Shown here: piece by piece, positions 23,495-35,904 of the stretch
Numbering within the stretch: position 1 is the first letter of the stretch
How the letters are laid out: each line of letters opens with the position of its first letter
NCBI GenBank assembly: GCA_900169235.1
Contig: FWCC01000155.1
Coordinates: forward strand, 50,927 to 114,926
Length of the DNA stretch: 64,000 nucleotides
DNA from: Zarea fungicola
Taxonomy: Eukaryota > Ascomycota > Sordariomycetes > Hypocreales > Cordycipitaceae
Direction: 5' to 3'
Notes under the pieces: generated by a model
What the model saw: only the letters and a program-made list of their open reading frames with translations
The model's database searches: none
Told to the model about the DNA's origin: nothing
Translations under genes and position numbers: made by a program

Positions 23495-25831
23495 GTTTGA
23501 GAAGAACGGAAGCGTTTAATAATAGATAAAGATTCAGCGACTTGAATGAGCAGAGGACAGACCTACCTTAAATAAATATTTGTCAAACAGCCATTACTAT
23601 ACTCTTTAACTAGCCCAAGCTCAGCGAGGAGAGTATGGCATATTTTGATACCGAAACGGCACGTTCATACATGATTGGACTTGTGGCCTCTCCGAGAACG
23701 GCAACTTTTTTCGGCATTTGCAACTTGGTCACATCGCCACAACTCTCATGAATATCTCTCTCCGTAAGCTTATCCCATGAAGCCCCGACCACCCTGTCTT
23801 GTGATGGATAGTTATCCCGCGGGCCGCTTATACTAGTGGAGCTTGTCATCTGTACTTGACTCAGTGTCATAGCTTTGTATTGCTTCCCTGCACATGTTTT
23901 TCTACTCTCATATAACATCATGCTACTGGAATTCCACCGATGCCGTTTTTAATGCGAAGTAGTTTGAATCTGGTCATACTATAGGTAAAAAGTGCATAGA
24001 GACTCTAGACTCTTTAGACGCTAGACTCTTGTTGCACTCTGCTAATCTTACGCTTTGCAACGGGTTGTACTCCCTTGTACATCGTTTTCTCATTTCGAAA
24101 GTGGCTGCCAGGCGTAGATGCTGTCGAAATAGAGGAGGCCGTTGCCCTGCTACATCTTTGCTGCTCGTCACAACGATTGGCTCTGGCGTGTTACCTCCAG
24201 AGAACAGGCTGCAACTCGACGTAGTGGAGAGACGGAGGCGCAACTAGCTATATATATGTAAGGGTCAATATATATGTAAGGGTCAATGAAAGAGAGTGCT
24301 TGTATTCACAAATGTACGGTTGCTTAGCTGATTGGAATTATCGCTGGCTGGTCGAAGGTACTCCCAGCCAGCGAGCTGCTATATACATCATTCCTTCCAC
24401 GTGACTGCCCTGTCTACTGCCTCTCCGTAGCTGGGCACCTGACAATATATAGTAATAGGCAAAGCTTTTTTAAAATCTCTTCAAGGTCAGCGCAGAACTA
24501 TAGTATCTATGCTCTAGGATATTTAAGCTAATAATTGACTACTAGCAATTGGTGCCTATACGCATCAAGTTGTCTTGTCACGAGTCATGTCGTGCCACGT
24601 GTTGGAAGACGGCGGATACAGTGAAGACTCTGCCTAAGCTAAGCCCCTTCTTGAGTTGATAGTCACACCCTGTACGATAGAATTACCCCTATATCTGGTG
24701 GCAATTACCACCGGACCTGGCGGCAATCTCGAGGCGTTCCTAGATCTATGGGTCGATAGTCTGAGCGCTGACACCACTCGATTCTAAATACTCTTTGGTT
24801 CAAACTCAATAACTTTGTTTTAATCTTTAGTCGCGGAACAAAATGGCTGCATATTCATGGCGATTTGGGCCACAGTGTCCAAATGGTCGCTGGCTGGGTT
24901 GGCTGCTAGCTAGGTTGGTCATACTGCGCCCTCATCAGTGCTGCTGCCGGGACTGACTGTGTGAGACCAGAAAGACATGGAAGATTTTAAGATTGAGAGT
25001 TTTATACATAGTCATGATTTTGACCCCGCGGAAGGACGGAAATACCATCGTAAATCTCCCGCCAAAGAGCCGGCCCTACAACGTTTACAAGACAACTCCC
25101 ACCACTGCAATTAAATGCTAGGAAGGCATGCAACAGACATGAACCTTTATATTTGTACCCAATACAATTTTATATAGAGAGAATCCCTCTATGAAACTAT
25201 TAAACAATGGTCGATTACCGGGAACAACTAGCTGAACGATCCCACCACCACCGAAGCAACATTCCAAGCACATATTGAAGGATAGGGTAGTTATTAGTCT
25301 ACATCACTTACACAAAACAGTAGCTGGCTATGACTGGTAATGGATCCGCATATTTGAGTATAGCTGCACAAACTACCGATGCGACCTTTGAAGTAAGTCC
25401 AAGACAAGCCGCCGCTTCTCCCCTTACGCAGCCGTGCTAACCATTGTTTCAACTCGGTACATTTTAATTCCTTCTTACATATTACTGCCATCTTTCAATA
25501 CTTACGCACATGAATAATTACAATGCATAAGACAACAATTGGGTTCCCTCGACTAATTACTCATCACAGAGCCTGATTTATATAGAGCTGAAATAGCCAA
25601 GACATTATATATCAGCTGCGGCTGAAAGCGACCATTAATATGCTAGTTCCAAGACCGGTGTCTTACAAGGAAAGTGTGATGGGCAGAATACGCCTCAGAT
25701 ACGAGTCGCATACAGCAGAAGCAAAGTCTCAGTATAATGCAACTTGAGCCGTGACCATCGGGTTTCAGAGCTATGGTCAGGGATCTTTGGAGTTGAATAA
25801 TTTTGGAATGTATTGCGAGGACAATTAATCT
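23495..25831. other. Gene-poor intergenic region
   Basis: No supported gene. A short direct repeat (ATATATATGTAAGGGTCAAT) occurs twice at about 24248-24287. Small open frames have no domain or splice support. Confidence 0.5.
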
Positions 25832-25832
25832 C

Positions 25833-25840
25833 TATAAAAA
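25833..25840 (+). promoter_or_regulatory. TATA box of the small secreted peptide gene
   Basis: TATAAAAA lies about 95 bases upstream of the ATG at 25936, a normal position for a fungal core promoter. It supports the adjacent short gene being real. Confidence 0.5.
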
Positions 25841-25935
25841 CCCAGTAAATCTCCAAATCCTAATTCATCCTCAAAGAAGATTCATCATTCTATTAGATAT
25901 CTACTTGAGGCCACCGTTGCCAAAGTCTGTGAAAG

Positions 25936-26232
25936 ATGCGATTTACTACTACATGTATTAGCCTGATGTGAGTTTGCCATTGTATTCCAACGGCTGTCTT
26001 TGCTTTATATTGACCGAATTATAGGCTTGCTGTGCCTGGTAGGTAAAAATGAATTTGTAAGATAGAATTTGTCGTGTACTAACAATGTCTAGGCATGTGT
26101 GAGGGATGTGGGCTGTTCTGGCAGGGATCATGTCAGCCTGTTGGTGCAGATCGTCGCTGCGCTGCACCAATGTTTAATTATGAAGGGAGCTGCGATAAGG
26201 ATAATGAAGCTTGCTGTAAGCTTTTTAATTAA
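25936..26232 (+). CDS. Three-exon small secreted cysteine-rich peptide
   Basis: Read by splicing: exon 1 25936-25967, microexon 26025-26038 (14 nt), exon 3 26093-26232. Intron 1 is 57 nt (GTGAGT...ATAG). Intron 2 is 54 nt, with a perfect GTACTAACA branch point and TCTAG. The 61-residue product starts with a short hydrophobic leader (MRFTTTCISLM...) and then has seven cysteines in about 45 residues, including C-x2-C and a terminal CC pair. Skipping the microexon puts a stop in frame, so all three exons are needed. A TATA box lies upstream. The family is not recognised; a secreted disulfide-rich peptide is likely. The leader is short for a signal peptide, so secretion is not certain. Confidence 0.6.
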
Positions 26233-26775
26233 TTTAAAATGAGAAATCAAGCCATAAGCTGTCAAAAATTGAAAACCAATAAAGATAGATATCAGAAGTA
26301 GGCTTGGGCTCGGGTTGGAACTGGCCAGCGCCCCAAACCGCTCTAATTGATACCTCTTTTGTTAAAGGATCAAGTTTATTGGATTGTGATAATCGTCCCT
26401 CGTTACAAGGCTTTTTACAACTGTATTTAATACTTATCAACTTCATCCTTTATGCATTTATGGATTTAGTCATCGGACGAGCACCAAGCTCAGCCTCATT
26501 GTGAATTTAAGATGGCAGATCTACCAACTAGTACCAATCTGGTATCACGGAGTCTTGGCAAATCCCGCCTCGACCCAGCTAAATGGCAAGGAGTTGCTTA
26601 TGTACTCCGTATAGCGCGTATGCTTACGTGGAACTCACCAAGCATTTGGACAATTTGTAGAGCAATATTTCCCAACTGTAGATGCGAGACGTGTTTCAAT
26701 AAGTGCTTTTTCTTCTTGATGTAATGGACATTGGTAGAAACTTTACCCCTTTCCAACCAGTCTCAAGACCATACG
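26233..26775. other. Upstream region of the SNG1-like gene
   Basis: No supported gene. Short frames are present without domains. The region probably holds the terminator of the peptide gene and the promoter of the membrane protein. Confidence 0.4.
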
Positions 26776-28101
26776 ATGGCCTGGATTGAGAAGATTTATC
26801 CTCGATCGCGAGGCGATCGGCTCCCTTTCTCGGATCCGCTGCTCAAGGCCGCTCGCCCCAAATTCTTCAAGGCCGCCATACTCAACTTCGTCACCCTCCA
26901 ACTACTCTTCTTCGGTCTCTTCTGCTACCTTTTCGGTTCATTGTACCAACAGGAGACGCGCACTCACAATATCGACATTCTTTGGGTTGACTACGATCAA
27001 GACGTCATCGGCGAAGCCGTCCGCCGAGCCTACAAGGCGCTGCAATCTGAACGCTTTCCCACACTAGTTGAGCGTTCCATCGCTGATTACCCTACAGAAG
27101 CTTCGTTGCGCGAGGCCGTCTGCCGAACCGATTATTGGGCTGCCATTTACACTACACAGGGAGCGTCAGCGAGCCTCGGTCGGGCTCTTTCCGGGGCCAG
27201 TACCGCCCAGTATAATAAATCAGACACCATCACCTATATATGGAATGAGGCCAGGTATCCTACCGTTGTTGACAGTGCCATTTCCGGTAGCCTTGGCAGC
27301 CTATCCTACGCCGCCCAGCATGAATACGTTGCCCTCAATGGCACGGCTGCACTTTCGGGCAATGTCGCGACCGCGGCCGCGCTGTCTCTGCTCGCGGACC
27401 CTTGGACCCTGTCGTCTGTCAATATAAAGCGCACCACGCAGGGCTCTCGCGCCGTGTACAACACGCTCGTCATCGTACTGCTTCTGCTCCAAGACTTCTT
27501 CTACTTGGCGACTGTGAATGGCCTGTATGGCCAGTTCAAGATCTACACTCGGGCCAAGCCACACCTCATCATCCTTGTCCGCGCAGCAATCTCGGCTACC
27601 TATACCCTGTTTGGCTCCATTCTCGTCGCTGCGTCGATTTGGATTTTCAAGGCTTCATGGGACGTCTCGGCCGCGCAGTTTGCGCTGACATGGCTGACTC
27701 TGTGGCTGTTTGCCCATGCCAATTTCATGGTGATTGACGTCTTCACGATATGGCTGCCAGTCGTGTATGTGCCCATGGCGCTTGTCTCGTGGGTGATTCT
27801 CAATGTGATTTCCATCATTATACCGTTTGCGCTTTCGCCTGGCTTCTATCGGTGGGGGTACGCTCTGCCTGCCCACGGTGCGTACGAGGTTCTTACGGAC
27901 GTCTGGTCGGGTGGCTGCAATCCGCATCTGCGCTTTGGGCTTGTAGTCCTCGTCTGCTACGAGGTTCTCGGAACTGCGCTGGCTGCACTTGGTGTGTATA
28001 GGCGCAGCCATTTGGCCGCTCCAAGCCAAAACGTAGACCCAAATATGAATCCGGCGGACAGAGTGACGGATGAGAGTAATGCCCCAGGCACAAAGGCATA
28101 G
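26776..28101 (+). CDS. SNG1/DUF3533-family multi-pass membrane protein
   Basis: A single exon of 441 residues from the ATG at 26776 (MAWIEKIYP). Helix 1 (about residues 35-55) is followed by a large soluble extracytoplasmic region with several N-glycosylation sequons. Five hydrophobic segments then occupy about residues 230-420. This topology and the conserved YALPAH.AYEVLTDVWSGGCNP region match the yeast Sng1 (nitrosoguanidine resistance) family, membrane proteins linked to drug resistance and lipid handling. It lies next to the small secreted peptide gene, with no evidence of a functional link. The C-terminal tail of about 30 residues is hydrophilic. Confidence 0.85.
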   Translation: MAWIEKIYPRSRGDRLPFSDPLLKAARPKFFKAAILNFVTLQLLFFGLFCYLFGSLYQQETRTHNIDILWVDYDQDVIGEAVRRAYKALQSERFPTLVERSIADYPTEASLREAVCRTDYWAAIYTTQGASASLGRALSGASTAQYNKSDTITYIWNEARYPTVVDSAISGSLGSLSYAAQHEYVALNGTAALSGNVATAAALSLLADPWTLSSVNIKRTTQGSRAVYNTLVIVLLLLQDFFYLATVNGLYGQFKIYTRAKPHLIILVRAAISATYTLFGSILVAASIWIFKASWDVSAAQFALTWLTLWLFAHANFMVIDVFTIWLPVVYVPMALVSWVILNVISIIIPFALSPGFYRWGYALPAHGAYEVLTDVWSGGCNPHLRFGLVVLVCYEVLGTALAALGVYRRSHLAAPSQNVDPNMNPADRVTDESNAPGTKA

Positions 28102-28424
28102 CACAGTCAGCTGAACAGATGTTATTAAATACATCACGTTATTGGACAATTTAGTATACGAATTTCGCTTCAAGCCTCCAGTATGGAATGCACGCGAGGT
28201 TGGATCGTTTGTCAAACGTTGCGCTTTTTATGAGGATTGAGCCTCTTCTGTACCGCAGCAGTTTATCCTTAATTGATGGGCTGGCTGGCTGTTTCTTTAC
28301 CCTCAGACGGTAACCGTGAGCGCATCATACCATGGAGTATCTTTTATTAGACAAAGTCACCAAAACCGCTCCAGCACTTTGAGAAGGAAGAAAAGAGAAA
28401 TCCATAATAGCTCACGAATATGCT
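28102..28424. other. Convergent intergenic gap
   Basis: Separates the 3' ends of the SNG1-like (+) and NACHT-HEAT (-) genes. Nothing else is seen. Confidence 0.5.
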
Positions 28425-31400
28425 TTATACAGCCGATACGGGATAGTCTGTCGGTCGTGAATCTTTGAAACGCCTTACAACAGCTTCCAACGTGGGTTTG
28501 TCAAGCGAAACATCAATCTTCCGCTGGCCCCAACTATCAATAACCCAGATGTAATTGTCCTTGACATAATAGGTCATGTTTTTTTCGAAAGCTGCATGAA
28601 ATAAAATTTCAGAAAGAAGCTGTAGAACTTCAGTAGCTGGAGAGGTGGCACTAATCGGGCTCTGGGGCCCGATATTGCCCGTTTCAATAGTTGCTTGGGT
28701 TGCAAAAGCTCGTAAAGCCGCTTCTGAAAATGATTCCTGCCGTTTTAAAATTGCTAGAGATTGCCATTTAGAATCGCTGTCATGATTCGAAAGCTGATCA
28801 ACAATTGCGCCAAGAGCAGTCAGTGACAGGTTTACCTCCACAACCAGGATTCTCCAGGCTGAATATCGTGAAGACCTATCAAAGCATTTTAACAGCTTGG
28901 AAATTGTATCAACAACATTCTGAGATAGTTTCTGTTCCAGTAGGATTTGTAAAATTGCCCCTTGCATGGGAGGCTCCGATTCTGCCAGCAGTCCTGACAG
29001 TTCCTCGACACTCGCTTCCGGTATATTCGTACAACGTGCAAGAGACTCAATGGCGGCCGTTTTAATTGAAGGGCTCCCATGACTAATCTCCCGTACAATA
29101 GCCTTTATAACGTTTTGAGGTAATGATATTTGACCTTTAAGACTTTGCAATGCAAGTTGCAGAATGTCGGAATCTGCCACTTCCAGCCGCAGCTTGACAA
29201 TATCAACAGTTTCTTTTCTCAAGGGTGATTCGTCACCTATTGCCTTCAAAACAGCTCCACGCAGGCTTTCTTTTGTGTTTTCGAGTTGTCGGATGACAGA
29301 CGTCAGTACTACCGGAGGCAAACCATGATGTTGGAGCACATCTTCAGCCTGCCCCTTCACAGTGTCATCAACCTCAAGCCGTTGTTTAATGGCATCCAGA
29401 TTTGGTTTCTTCAACGGCGTCTGCTTTCCTAATGCTATCACTGCCTCCCTTCGCACATGAATATTTGGATCTTCGAGGCGCTCAAGGACGAGTTGAATTG
29501 TTTGGTCATCTAGCGCCTCTTGATTCCCCAACCTTGCGAGAGCACGTCTTCGAAGATGCCAGAAGTCAGCGCCAAGTAGCCCTGTAATATCCTTAATAAT
29601 GGCAGCTGGCAAATTTTGTTCATGTCTCAAAGCATACATGGCCGCAAGCTGCACATTGCGATCCGGGTCTTTAACCGCCGCAGAAATATCGGCGACCAGA
29701 TCTCCAGATAATACATTCTGCCAACCCAAGACGATCAAGGCAGCTTTCCTAACACTTGGTTCTATATCCTTGAGCTGCTTAGCGACTGTAACCAAAAGGC
29801 CCCGAGGTAAGTTTGGCGTATGTGTGAAGGCTTCCAAGGCGGCTCGTCGTCCGCTTGGTTCTGGGTTGTTAAGCAGTTCCGCAATAGCCCCGATGCCTTT
29901 TTCTGAGCTAATTTTCTGACCCCTAAGAAAATCTAGAGCAGTTTTTTGTGAGCTTGGATCTGAGTCCATGAGAGTCTCGGCAGCGACGGCGATGACTCTC
30001 TCCGGAGCCAGTGGTGTCCGTGGTAATGCTTCAAGGAAGACTTGTCGTTTTCCAGAATCCGAGTCTGCAATTGTCCTAGCAATGGCATCAATACAACGTT
30101 CGGACTGGTATGACTGTTTTCCCAAGGCTTTAACAAGCTCACATGTGTCGTCAATTCGATCCATAACCGCCTCCGCAATTGTGCCGGGCAGTGGTGAAAA
30201 GGACCGCAGGATTTGGTAAAGATCCTCTCGTGCCAGGAAATTGGTGTTTCCAAGTTGCTTGATAATCGCGTTTATTGCTGGTGCCTGCAATTTTAACTGC
30301 CTGGATAGGCATTTTAAAGCGGCCATGCGCACATCAATGTCTGACTCATCAAATTGCTTAATGATTGAAGAAATGCATGCCTCAGATAAGTCTTTTCGTT
30401 TCCCTAAGAACTTTATAGCCGATATTTTCAATTCTGGAGAAATTGACTCCGCAAGTCGCTCGACTATCGCTTCTTCGATGGGTTGAGGTAATTCCTTGGG
30501 ATCCTTGAATGTTTCCGTGTCTGTTTTTAGCCGATTTAGAAGCCAGTCGACAAATAAATCAGTGAATGCCCTGGAAACTGTTGGGAACAATTCAAAAACC
30601 CATAACATGGGGATTTCGCGGCGCACGCCGATGGAGGGAGGACTCCGAGACACCCAATACTCGTCATAGCGACCTGCCTCCCTCCCGGAAAGGTATTCAA
30701 AAACAAGCCTGATGCGCGTGTTGGATAAATCTGACTGATTTAGTAGTATTTTTGAGATTGTGAATGCATTGTCATCTAGTTGTGATAGATGCCCCGTCAA
30801 AACGTCGATTATTTCATCTGGCAATGTATCCTGTGTCGTTAGGAAATCTAGGGCATCCTTTCCCAGGTAATCATCATCCTCTGCTACGTTGCAAGCCATT
30901 TTAATAATTTCCAGTGGCAGTTGTCGCCGTTGAATTGACTTTCGTATGGCAGCCTTTGATCTAGTATCGGCTATATCCAGTGCCATTTTAAGAGCATTGT
31001 CGGGAAAGTCGGGCTCCTCTGCAAGAGTTGAATAAGCACGAAATTGCGTCTCGAATAACACCCACTGCGATAGATCCTGCTCCAGCCGCCTGCGGGTATT
31101 CATAGTTTGCTTTTCCAAGGCTGGCATCTCGCGCAGGCAGTGCATAACTAGCCGTTGATGAGACGGTCCAAGCAGGTCGAGAGGCTCCTGCTCGACCTCT
31201 GTTAGCAACTCATGGCCAAGACCTTTGGCGCTAAAAAGGCCAGCGACAAATCGCCACATAATGTCATATCGTGGGTTGTACTTTTGCTCTTGCAGAAATT
31301 GAGCAGCGGAAATTTCATTTAACCATTCTTCTCTAAAGGTGGGCAATGCTGGTTTCTTGTTCCAATTCCGCAGGAAATACCGTGCCGCGTAATACTCTTG

Positions 31401-33868
31401 GAATGTAAGGTGGATGAAATGGTAGCTTCGAATATGATTTGGATCTGAACTGCGGAGAATTGACAGGTTTGGCAGTGTCAGTGCCAGTGAGAGTGAGGGC
31501 CTTGATTCATGGTTGTTAATCAACCGTTCAACGACTCTATTAAAATGAATTTCCTCGAATTCAATCACGTCTTCAATTAATCCGAAAAAGGCGAGACACT
31601 CGATAAATTCAAGCTCGGCCTGAATAGACAATTCAATGGAAGCTTGACCTTCAGAGTCTAAATCTGATTGCTGAACTTGTTGTCCGTCAGAGTGCTTCTT
31701 ACCAAGTCTAGGTATGTCCTTTTTCCACAGACTGGTCTGGATTCTCGTATATAATCCAGTCATAGTCTCCGGTTTTTGATTGTACCTAAAGTCATTCCAA
31801 CAGTAACAGACTGCGTCTAACTGAATTGGAATCCGAACGAGACTTCGAATGATTTCATGACCTTGGAGGAACCTTTTTATCTCAGACACATTTACTTTGT
31901 GCACTTTTTCAATGTATTGATCCACCTGAGCTTGATTGAAACCTACCGTCTCCAGCTCCAAGTCGAATGCTTCCTTTGTAGCGAATAGGACTGATGGGCG
32001 CGATGTGATTATGACGTTGGAAAGGCCTCGCATGTCTTGCAGAAGGCGCCCCAGGTCGGACTTTTCATTCGCAAGTCGATCTACCTCATCCCAGCCGTCA
32101 AGAAGGAACAGTGTCCGACCCTGATCCAGAACTTGGATAATTGCTGCCGCAAGACCTTTGGCGTTGAAATTGCTGAGTTTGAAGAATTCGTGAAAGAGAA
32201 CCTCCTTTACATTAGAACAGTTCTTTCTTTCTGCCAGTTTCAGGTTTCTCAATGGAATCCACAAAATTCGGTCAAACTTATCACGCCACAGCTCATTGTT
32301 GGTAAACTCATACACCATCTTCTTACATAAAGTTGTTTTCCCTACTCCAGCGCGACCGCGAATTAAAATCCTTCGAGGATCTCGTCCTTCACGTTGATTG
32401 AATAGCTCTGTCAACTGGACCAGTGAACTCTCATTTGTCGTTCCAAGGTTCCGTCGAGAGGAAAGGAAAAACGGCGAGGAGTGAGACCCGGCCCGCGAGG
32501 CATCTTGGACGGCTATGCCGTTCTGGTTTCGCTCCACAATGGCAAGGTTGATGTAACAATGCTCAATTGGTAGGTCCTCGTCTGAGAGTCTTGTGACCAT
32601 TAGCCTGTTCGATTTAGCATAGTGTTTTAGGATAGCATCCTCCGCTTTCTGCAGCGTTGAGTTGGTTCGCATGGACTCAAGCATCTCGTGAATAACGTCG
32701 GCAACGGCGATATAATCGCCGCACCCAGACCCGTGGAATTTATTCATCATCACATGCGGTCGGTTGAGTGGCACCGGAGATGCATCAATATCCAATGTAG
32801 CCGAATATTTAGGAACCAGCTGCTTGAGGTTAGCCGGGAGTGATTGATTGTATGCTTGTGTTTGAGCGAACCTACAGCCTCTCCGTGGCCACGGAGCCTT
32901 GCTGGTAACCAAAACAAGAATTTATGTAATAGGTTCGTTCTACCGAGCTCATAAAAAGTTCGGGCTTCAATAGGGTATTCTGGACTCGTGCATAAACTGG
33001 TGAATCGATGCACGCCGTTTTCAAGTGGTTGGATTGAAGTCGCTAGGCTACCAAGAAGGCTGCTGGATTCCTTCCCTTGGATTGCGGCCCAAGCCTTCAA
33101 GAGAGGCTTTGCCCAACTTTGAATTGACTGAAAGGATGTTCCTCTAAATGGAGTAGCCAGAAATGCAATACCGCGTGTGGCTTCCCTGATGCGACGATGC
33201 CCACTTTGCTTGGTGTCGGCGATGACCAGAGCGTTTATAAGCATGATGCCCCCAAGACACGATGCGATGAATAAAATAGGCCGGTGCTTTGTTCTATTGT
33301 CGTCTTCATTGGTATGGTCTGCTTTGAAGAGCTTTGACTGAATACCGTTCAACAAAATCTCAGCATACTCCTCCATTTCCTTCTGTCTCAGGTTCGAGGG
33401 CTGATGCAACTCAGCGGGCCAGTCACATGTAAATATTCTAGCTGCCCCGACTTTTGCTGGGAGCATGCCCTTATCCTCAAGCCAGTTGACATTACCCTTC
33501 TCCAAATGCGCCGAATGTTTCAATCTCTCCCAGAATGACTTCTGGGGGCTCCACGTCCATGTGCCAGGAGATTGTGTGTCAAGTCCGTGCAAGGCGATGA
33601 TATCAATGTCTGTCTCTTCCTTTGCTCTGCCTGTGAGCTCGTTGAGATATACAGCTCCATGAGTTCTACTTTTTCTCTCCGATTTATTTTCCAAAATCAG
33701 ATTTGTTTGTTCTGCCGGAGACCAGAGCCAGTAGAAGGTCGCGGCGCCAGCTAGGATAAAAATCGCAGTCGCCCATCCAGCTACGGATATGTCGAGTTTG
33801 AAGGCCGTGTGAATCATGACCTTCTTTGCTCCGAATCCACAAACTTTTCCAATAGCTTGCAGCTTCAA
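28425..33868 (-). CDS. NLR-type protein: membrane helix, hydrolase-like domain, NACHT, HEAT repeats
   Basis: Exon 1 is 33868-32944 and exon 2 is 32854-28425, joined by an inferred 89-nt intron that restores the frame; the product is about 1,784 residues. A hydrophobic helix is at about residues 28-49. An alpha/beta-hydrolase-like domain of the PGAP1/DUF676 type follows (DIIALHGLDTQSPGTW, then FIASCLGGIM and FLATPFRGTS). A linker leads to a NACHT NTPase with Walker A GRAGVGKTT (about 480) and Walker B LFLLDGWDEV (about 555). About 18-20 HEAT repeats follow (for example DIEPSVRKAALIVLG, DPNIHVRREAVIALG). Fungal NLRs of this plan act in non-self recognition or regulated cell death. The nucleophile position appears to be Cys where Ser is usual. 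If the intron is wrong, the gene has a frameshift at about 32.9 kb. Confidence 0.85.
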
Positions 33869-34402
33869 TGTCGGCCTATGCAGCGAGTCAGAGAATGTGC
33901 TTTCGTCGGACAGGCAACGAACATCAGCTATTGAATCAAGTCATCGCCCGAGCGGGGTAGAATAAGGCCGCCGAGTAATCTACTTGTAATTGGTCTAGGC
34001 AGATCTGCATGCGCGTGGCGCCCAAAGCCTCGCCTCTTTGGACATCATGGCGAGTGGTTGCATGGCTGTGTGTCGGCAAGAATTTTTGCACTTTAAATTC
34101 CTCAAGTCTCTCAGTAGATGGATTTTTTTTGTCATCTGGCTCGGCACCTTTAAGGAAACTTCCCGCCGCTCAAGCAGAACATCAGGTCTGCCAACACTCA
34201 GCCCGTAGCAAACACGGGATGTGGATTTACAGTGAATGCATCTCTTATCGAAAATACGTGGCCAGTACTCCGCACGGTACTGTCATTTTGTGAGATGGGC
34301 GCCGAAAACATGGACTCTACTCTGCGGGTCCTGCTCTAGTGTCACTTGCTCCGTCTACATCTGCTGTCTTTTTATAGAGTTGCTCCAAGTGCCACGTTAC
34401 AA
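33869..34402. other. Upstream region of the NACHT-HEAT gene
   Basis: No supported gene. It lies between the start of the NLR gene and the 3' end of the phosphotransferase-like gene, both on the minus strand. Confidence 0.5.
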
Positions 34403-35899
34403 TCATGAAATCGCTCCCTGCTGTTTCAACGTGTATTCGTTTGGGTCCCAGGCTAACTCCCTCGTCTCCGCCTCTCTCATTTTCTTGTCCGCAAATGAAT
34501 CCATGGCCACTTGCGTCTTTTCATCAAGCAGCCCGACTCGCTTCATCCACATATCCTCGGGAGGGGTATTCTGCTCATCCGCCCCAAAGAACCGTTGGTC
34601 AAGTTGCTTCCAATAGACGCAGTCAAACGCAAAGTTCTTGCGCGCCGCGTAGACGGTCCAAAAGTCGCCCGTCGCCCAGCTCTCACGCATCTCGCACGAC
34701 AGTCGCTGGTCCTCTTGTAATCTGCCGGAGGCTATCGCAGCGTCCTCGCAATTGACCATGGCCTTGAGAAATATCGGCAAACGGGCTTCGTACTTTTCGA
34801 TCCAGTCACCAAGGCCTTCCTTCCAGTACTCGGGCTGCTCAAGAAGCAGCCACCACGGAGGAGCAAACGTAAATTCGTTTGGCGCGGCATAGCTAAACTC
34901 CCAGTCAATGACGCCCACGATTTGCAGATTTGCATCGAGGAGAATATTGGATGGCCGCAAGTCGTCACACCACAGTTTAAAGGGTCCCTTGTCATCCTTT
35001 GTAGATAAAAGTCTCCTTTCGCTGGCAAGCTTCTGAAATAAATGCCTTGCCACATATTTGCGTTGACAGTCGGTCTTAGACTCGACCGCGTCGTTTCGTT
35101 GGTGAGCAAGATGATCTACGTGCAGAGTTGCGAGGCTCTGAAGATATGCCGATGAGCTGTCAAAGGTGGTGGCAGGCAATTTATCTTGCGACAGGGTCCC
35201 AACCCTCACCAACTCATTCATGGGTAGTGAGAGAGGGCGACGTGTGACCTCCCAGGACCATTCTTTGGTCTCCTCGAGTGCACCTATAAGTGGAAGCTCC
35301 AATTTAGAGAGTTGAAGCAGAATTTTTGCAACCTGGCCATACAGCATCTCAAGCGTAGCCTCATTCACGTTTGGGTTTAGAATAGGCCGGTCAGTGAAAG
35401 TATCGATGCCAGGAGTATTGAGCGCTTCAATCATGTCCATCTCATGATTGACGTAGTCCATAATAATGAATGGGCCGATGCCGAGAGGGCTCTCGTCCTG
35501 GGTGCCCCAGTGGAGGACAAAGGGGACAGGTATTGTGGTGTGGTCCTGAATGTACCTCATGGTTGCGACCTCGTTCTTTATCTTTTCCTCTGGGAACATG
35601 GTAGAGCCTGGCTTGGTAAACCGAATCACAGCCGAACCGCCATCTATGAATTTCATCCTGAAGAGAGCGTTGAAGCCGCCAGCCTTTGGCTCACATAGCT
35701 CAGTGGGAACTCCCTGCCGGCGTTTGGCAATGAACTGGCCGATGGCCCTGAGTGTTGATTCTTCGAAAAGAGAGTGGCGCCAAACCCTCTCAATGCGGTC
35801 GCTTTCTTCCCAAGCGACATCGTCGCCTTTCATTGCCATCTGATTGAGCCTGTAGCTAAATTTCAGTATGCAGTAGAGATTGGCAGGCAAACTGTTCAA
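34403..35899 (-). CDS. Aminoglycoside phosphotransferase-like (APH) kinase fold protein
   Basis: A single exon of up to 498 residues. The nucleotide-binding lobe carries FRMKFIDGGSAVIRF with a Glu downstream. The Brenner-type catalytic motif CDDLRPSNILLD (about residue 315) and the metal-binding IDWEF follow, as in the APH/choline kinase fold. Cys replaces the usual first His of HxDxxxxN, a common change in fungal members. Such proteins phosphorylate small molecules; the substrate is unknown and resistance should not be assumed. Alternative ATGs at codons 21 and 23 (MAMKGDD) are equally plausible starts and would leave room for a promoter before the short frame at 35905. Confidence 0.88.
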   Translation of the reverse strand: MNSLPANLYCILKFSYRLNQMAMKGDDVAWEESDRIERVWRHSLFEESTLRAIGQFIAKRRQGVPTELCEPKAGGFNALFRMKFIDGGSAVIRFTKPGSTMFPEEKIKNEVATMRYIQDHTTIPVPFVLHWGTQDESPLGIGPFIIMDYVNHEMDMIEALNTPGIDTFTDRPILNPNVNEATLEMLYGQVAKILLQLSKLELPLIGALEETKEWSWEVTRRPLSLPMNELVRVGTLSQDKLPATTFDSSSAYLQSLATLHVDHLAHQRNDAVESKTDCQRKYVARHLFQKLASERRLLSTKDDKGPFKLWCDDLRPSNILLDANLQIVGVIDWEFSYAAPNEFTFAPPWWLLLEQPEYWKEGLGDWIEKYEARLPIFLKAMVNCEDAAIASGRLQEDQRLSCEMRESWATGDFWTVYAARKNFAFDCVYWKQLDQRFFGADEQNTPPEDMWMKRVGLLDEKTQVAMDSFADKKMREAETRELAWDPNEYTLKQQGAIS

Positions 35900-35904
35900 A
35901 CGCG

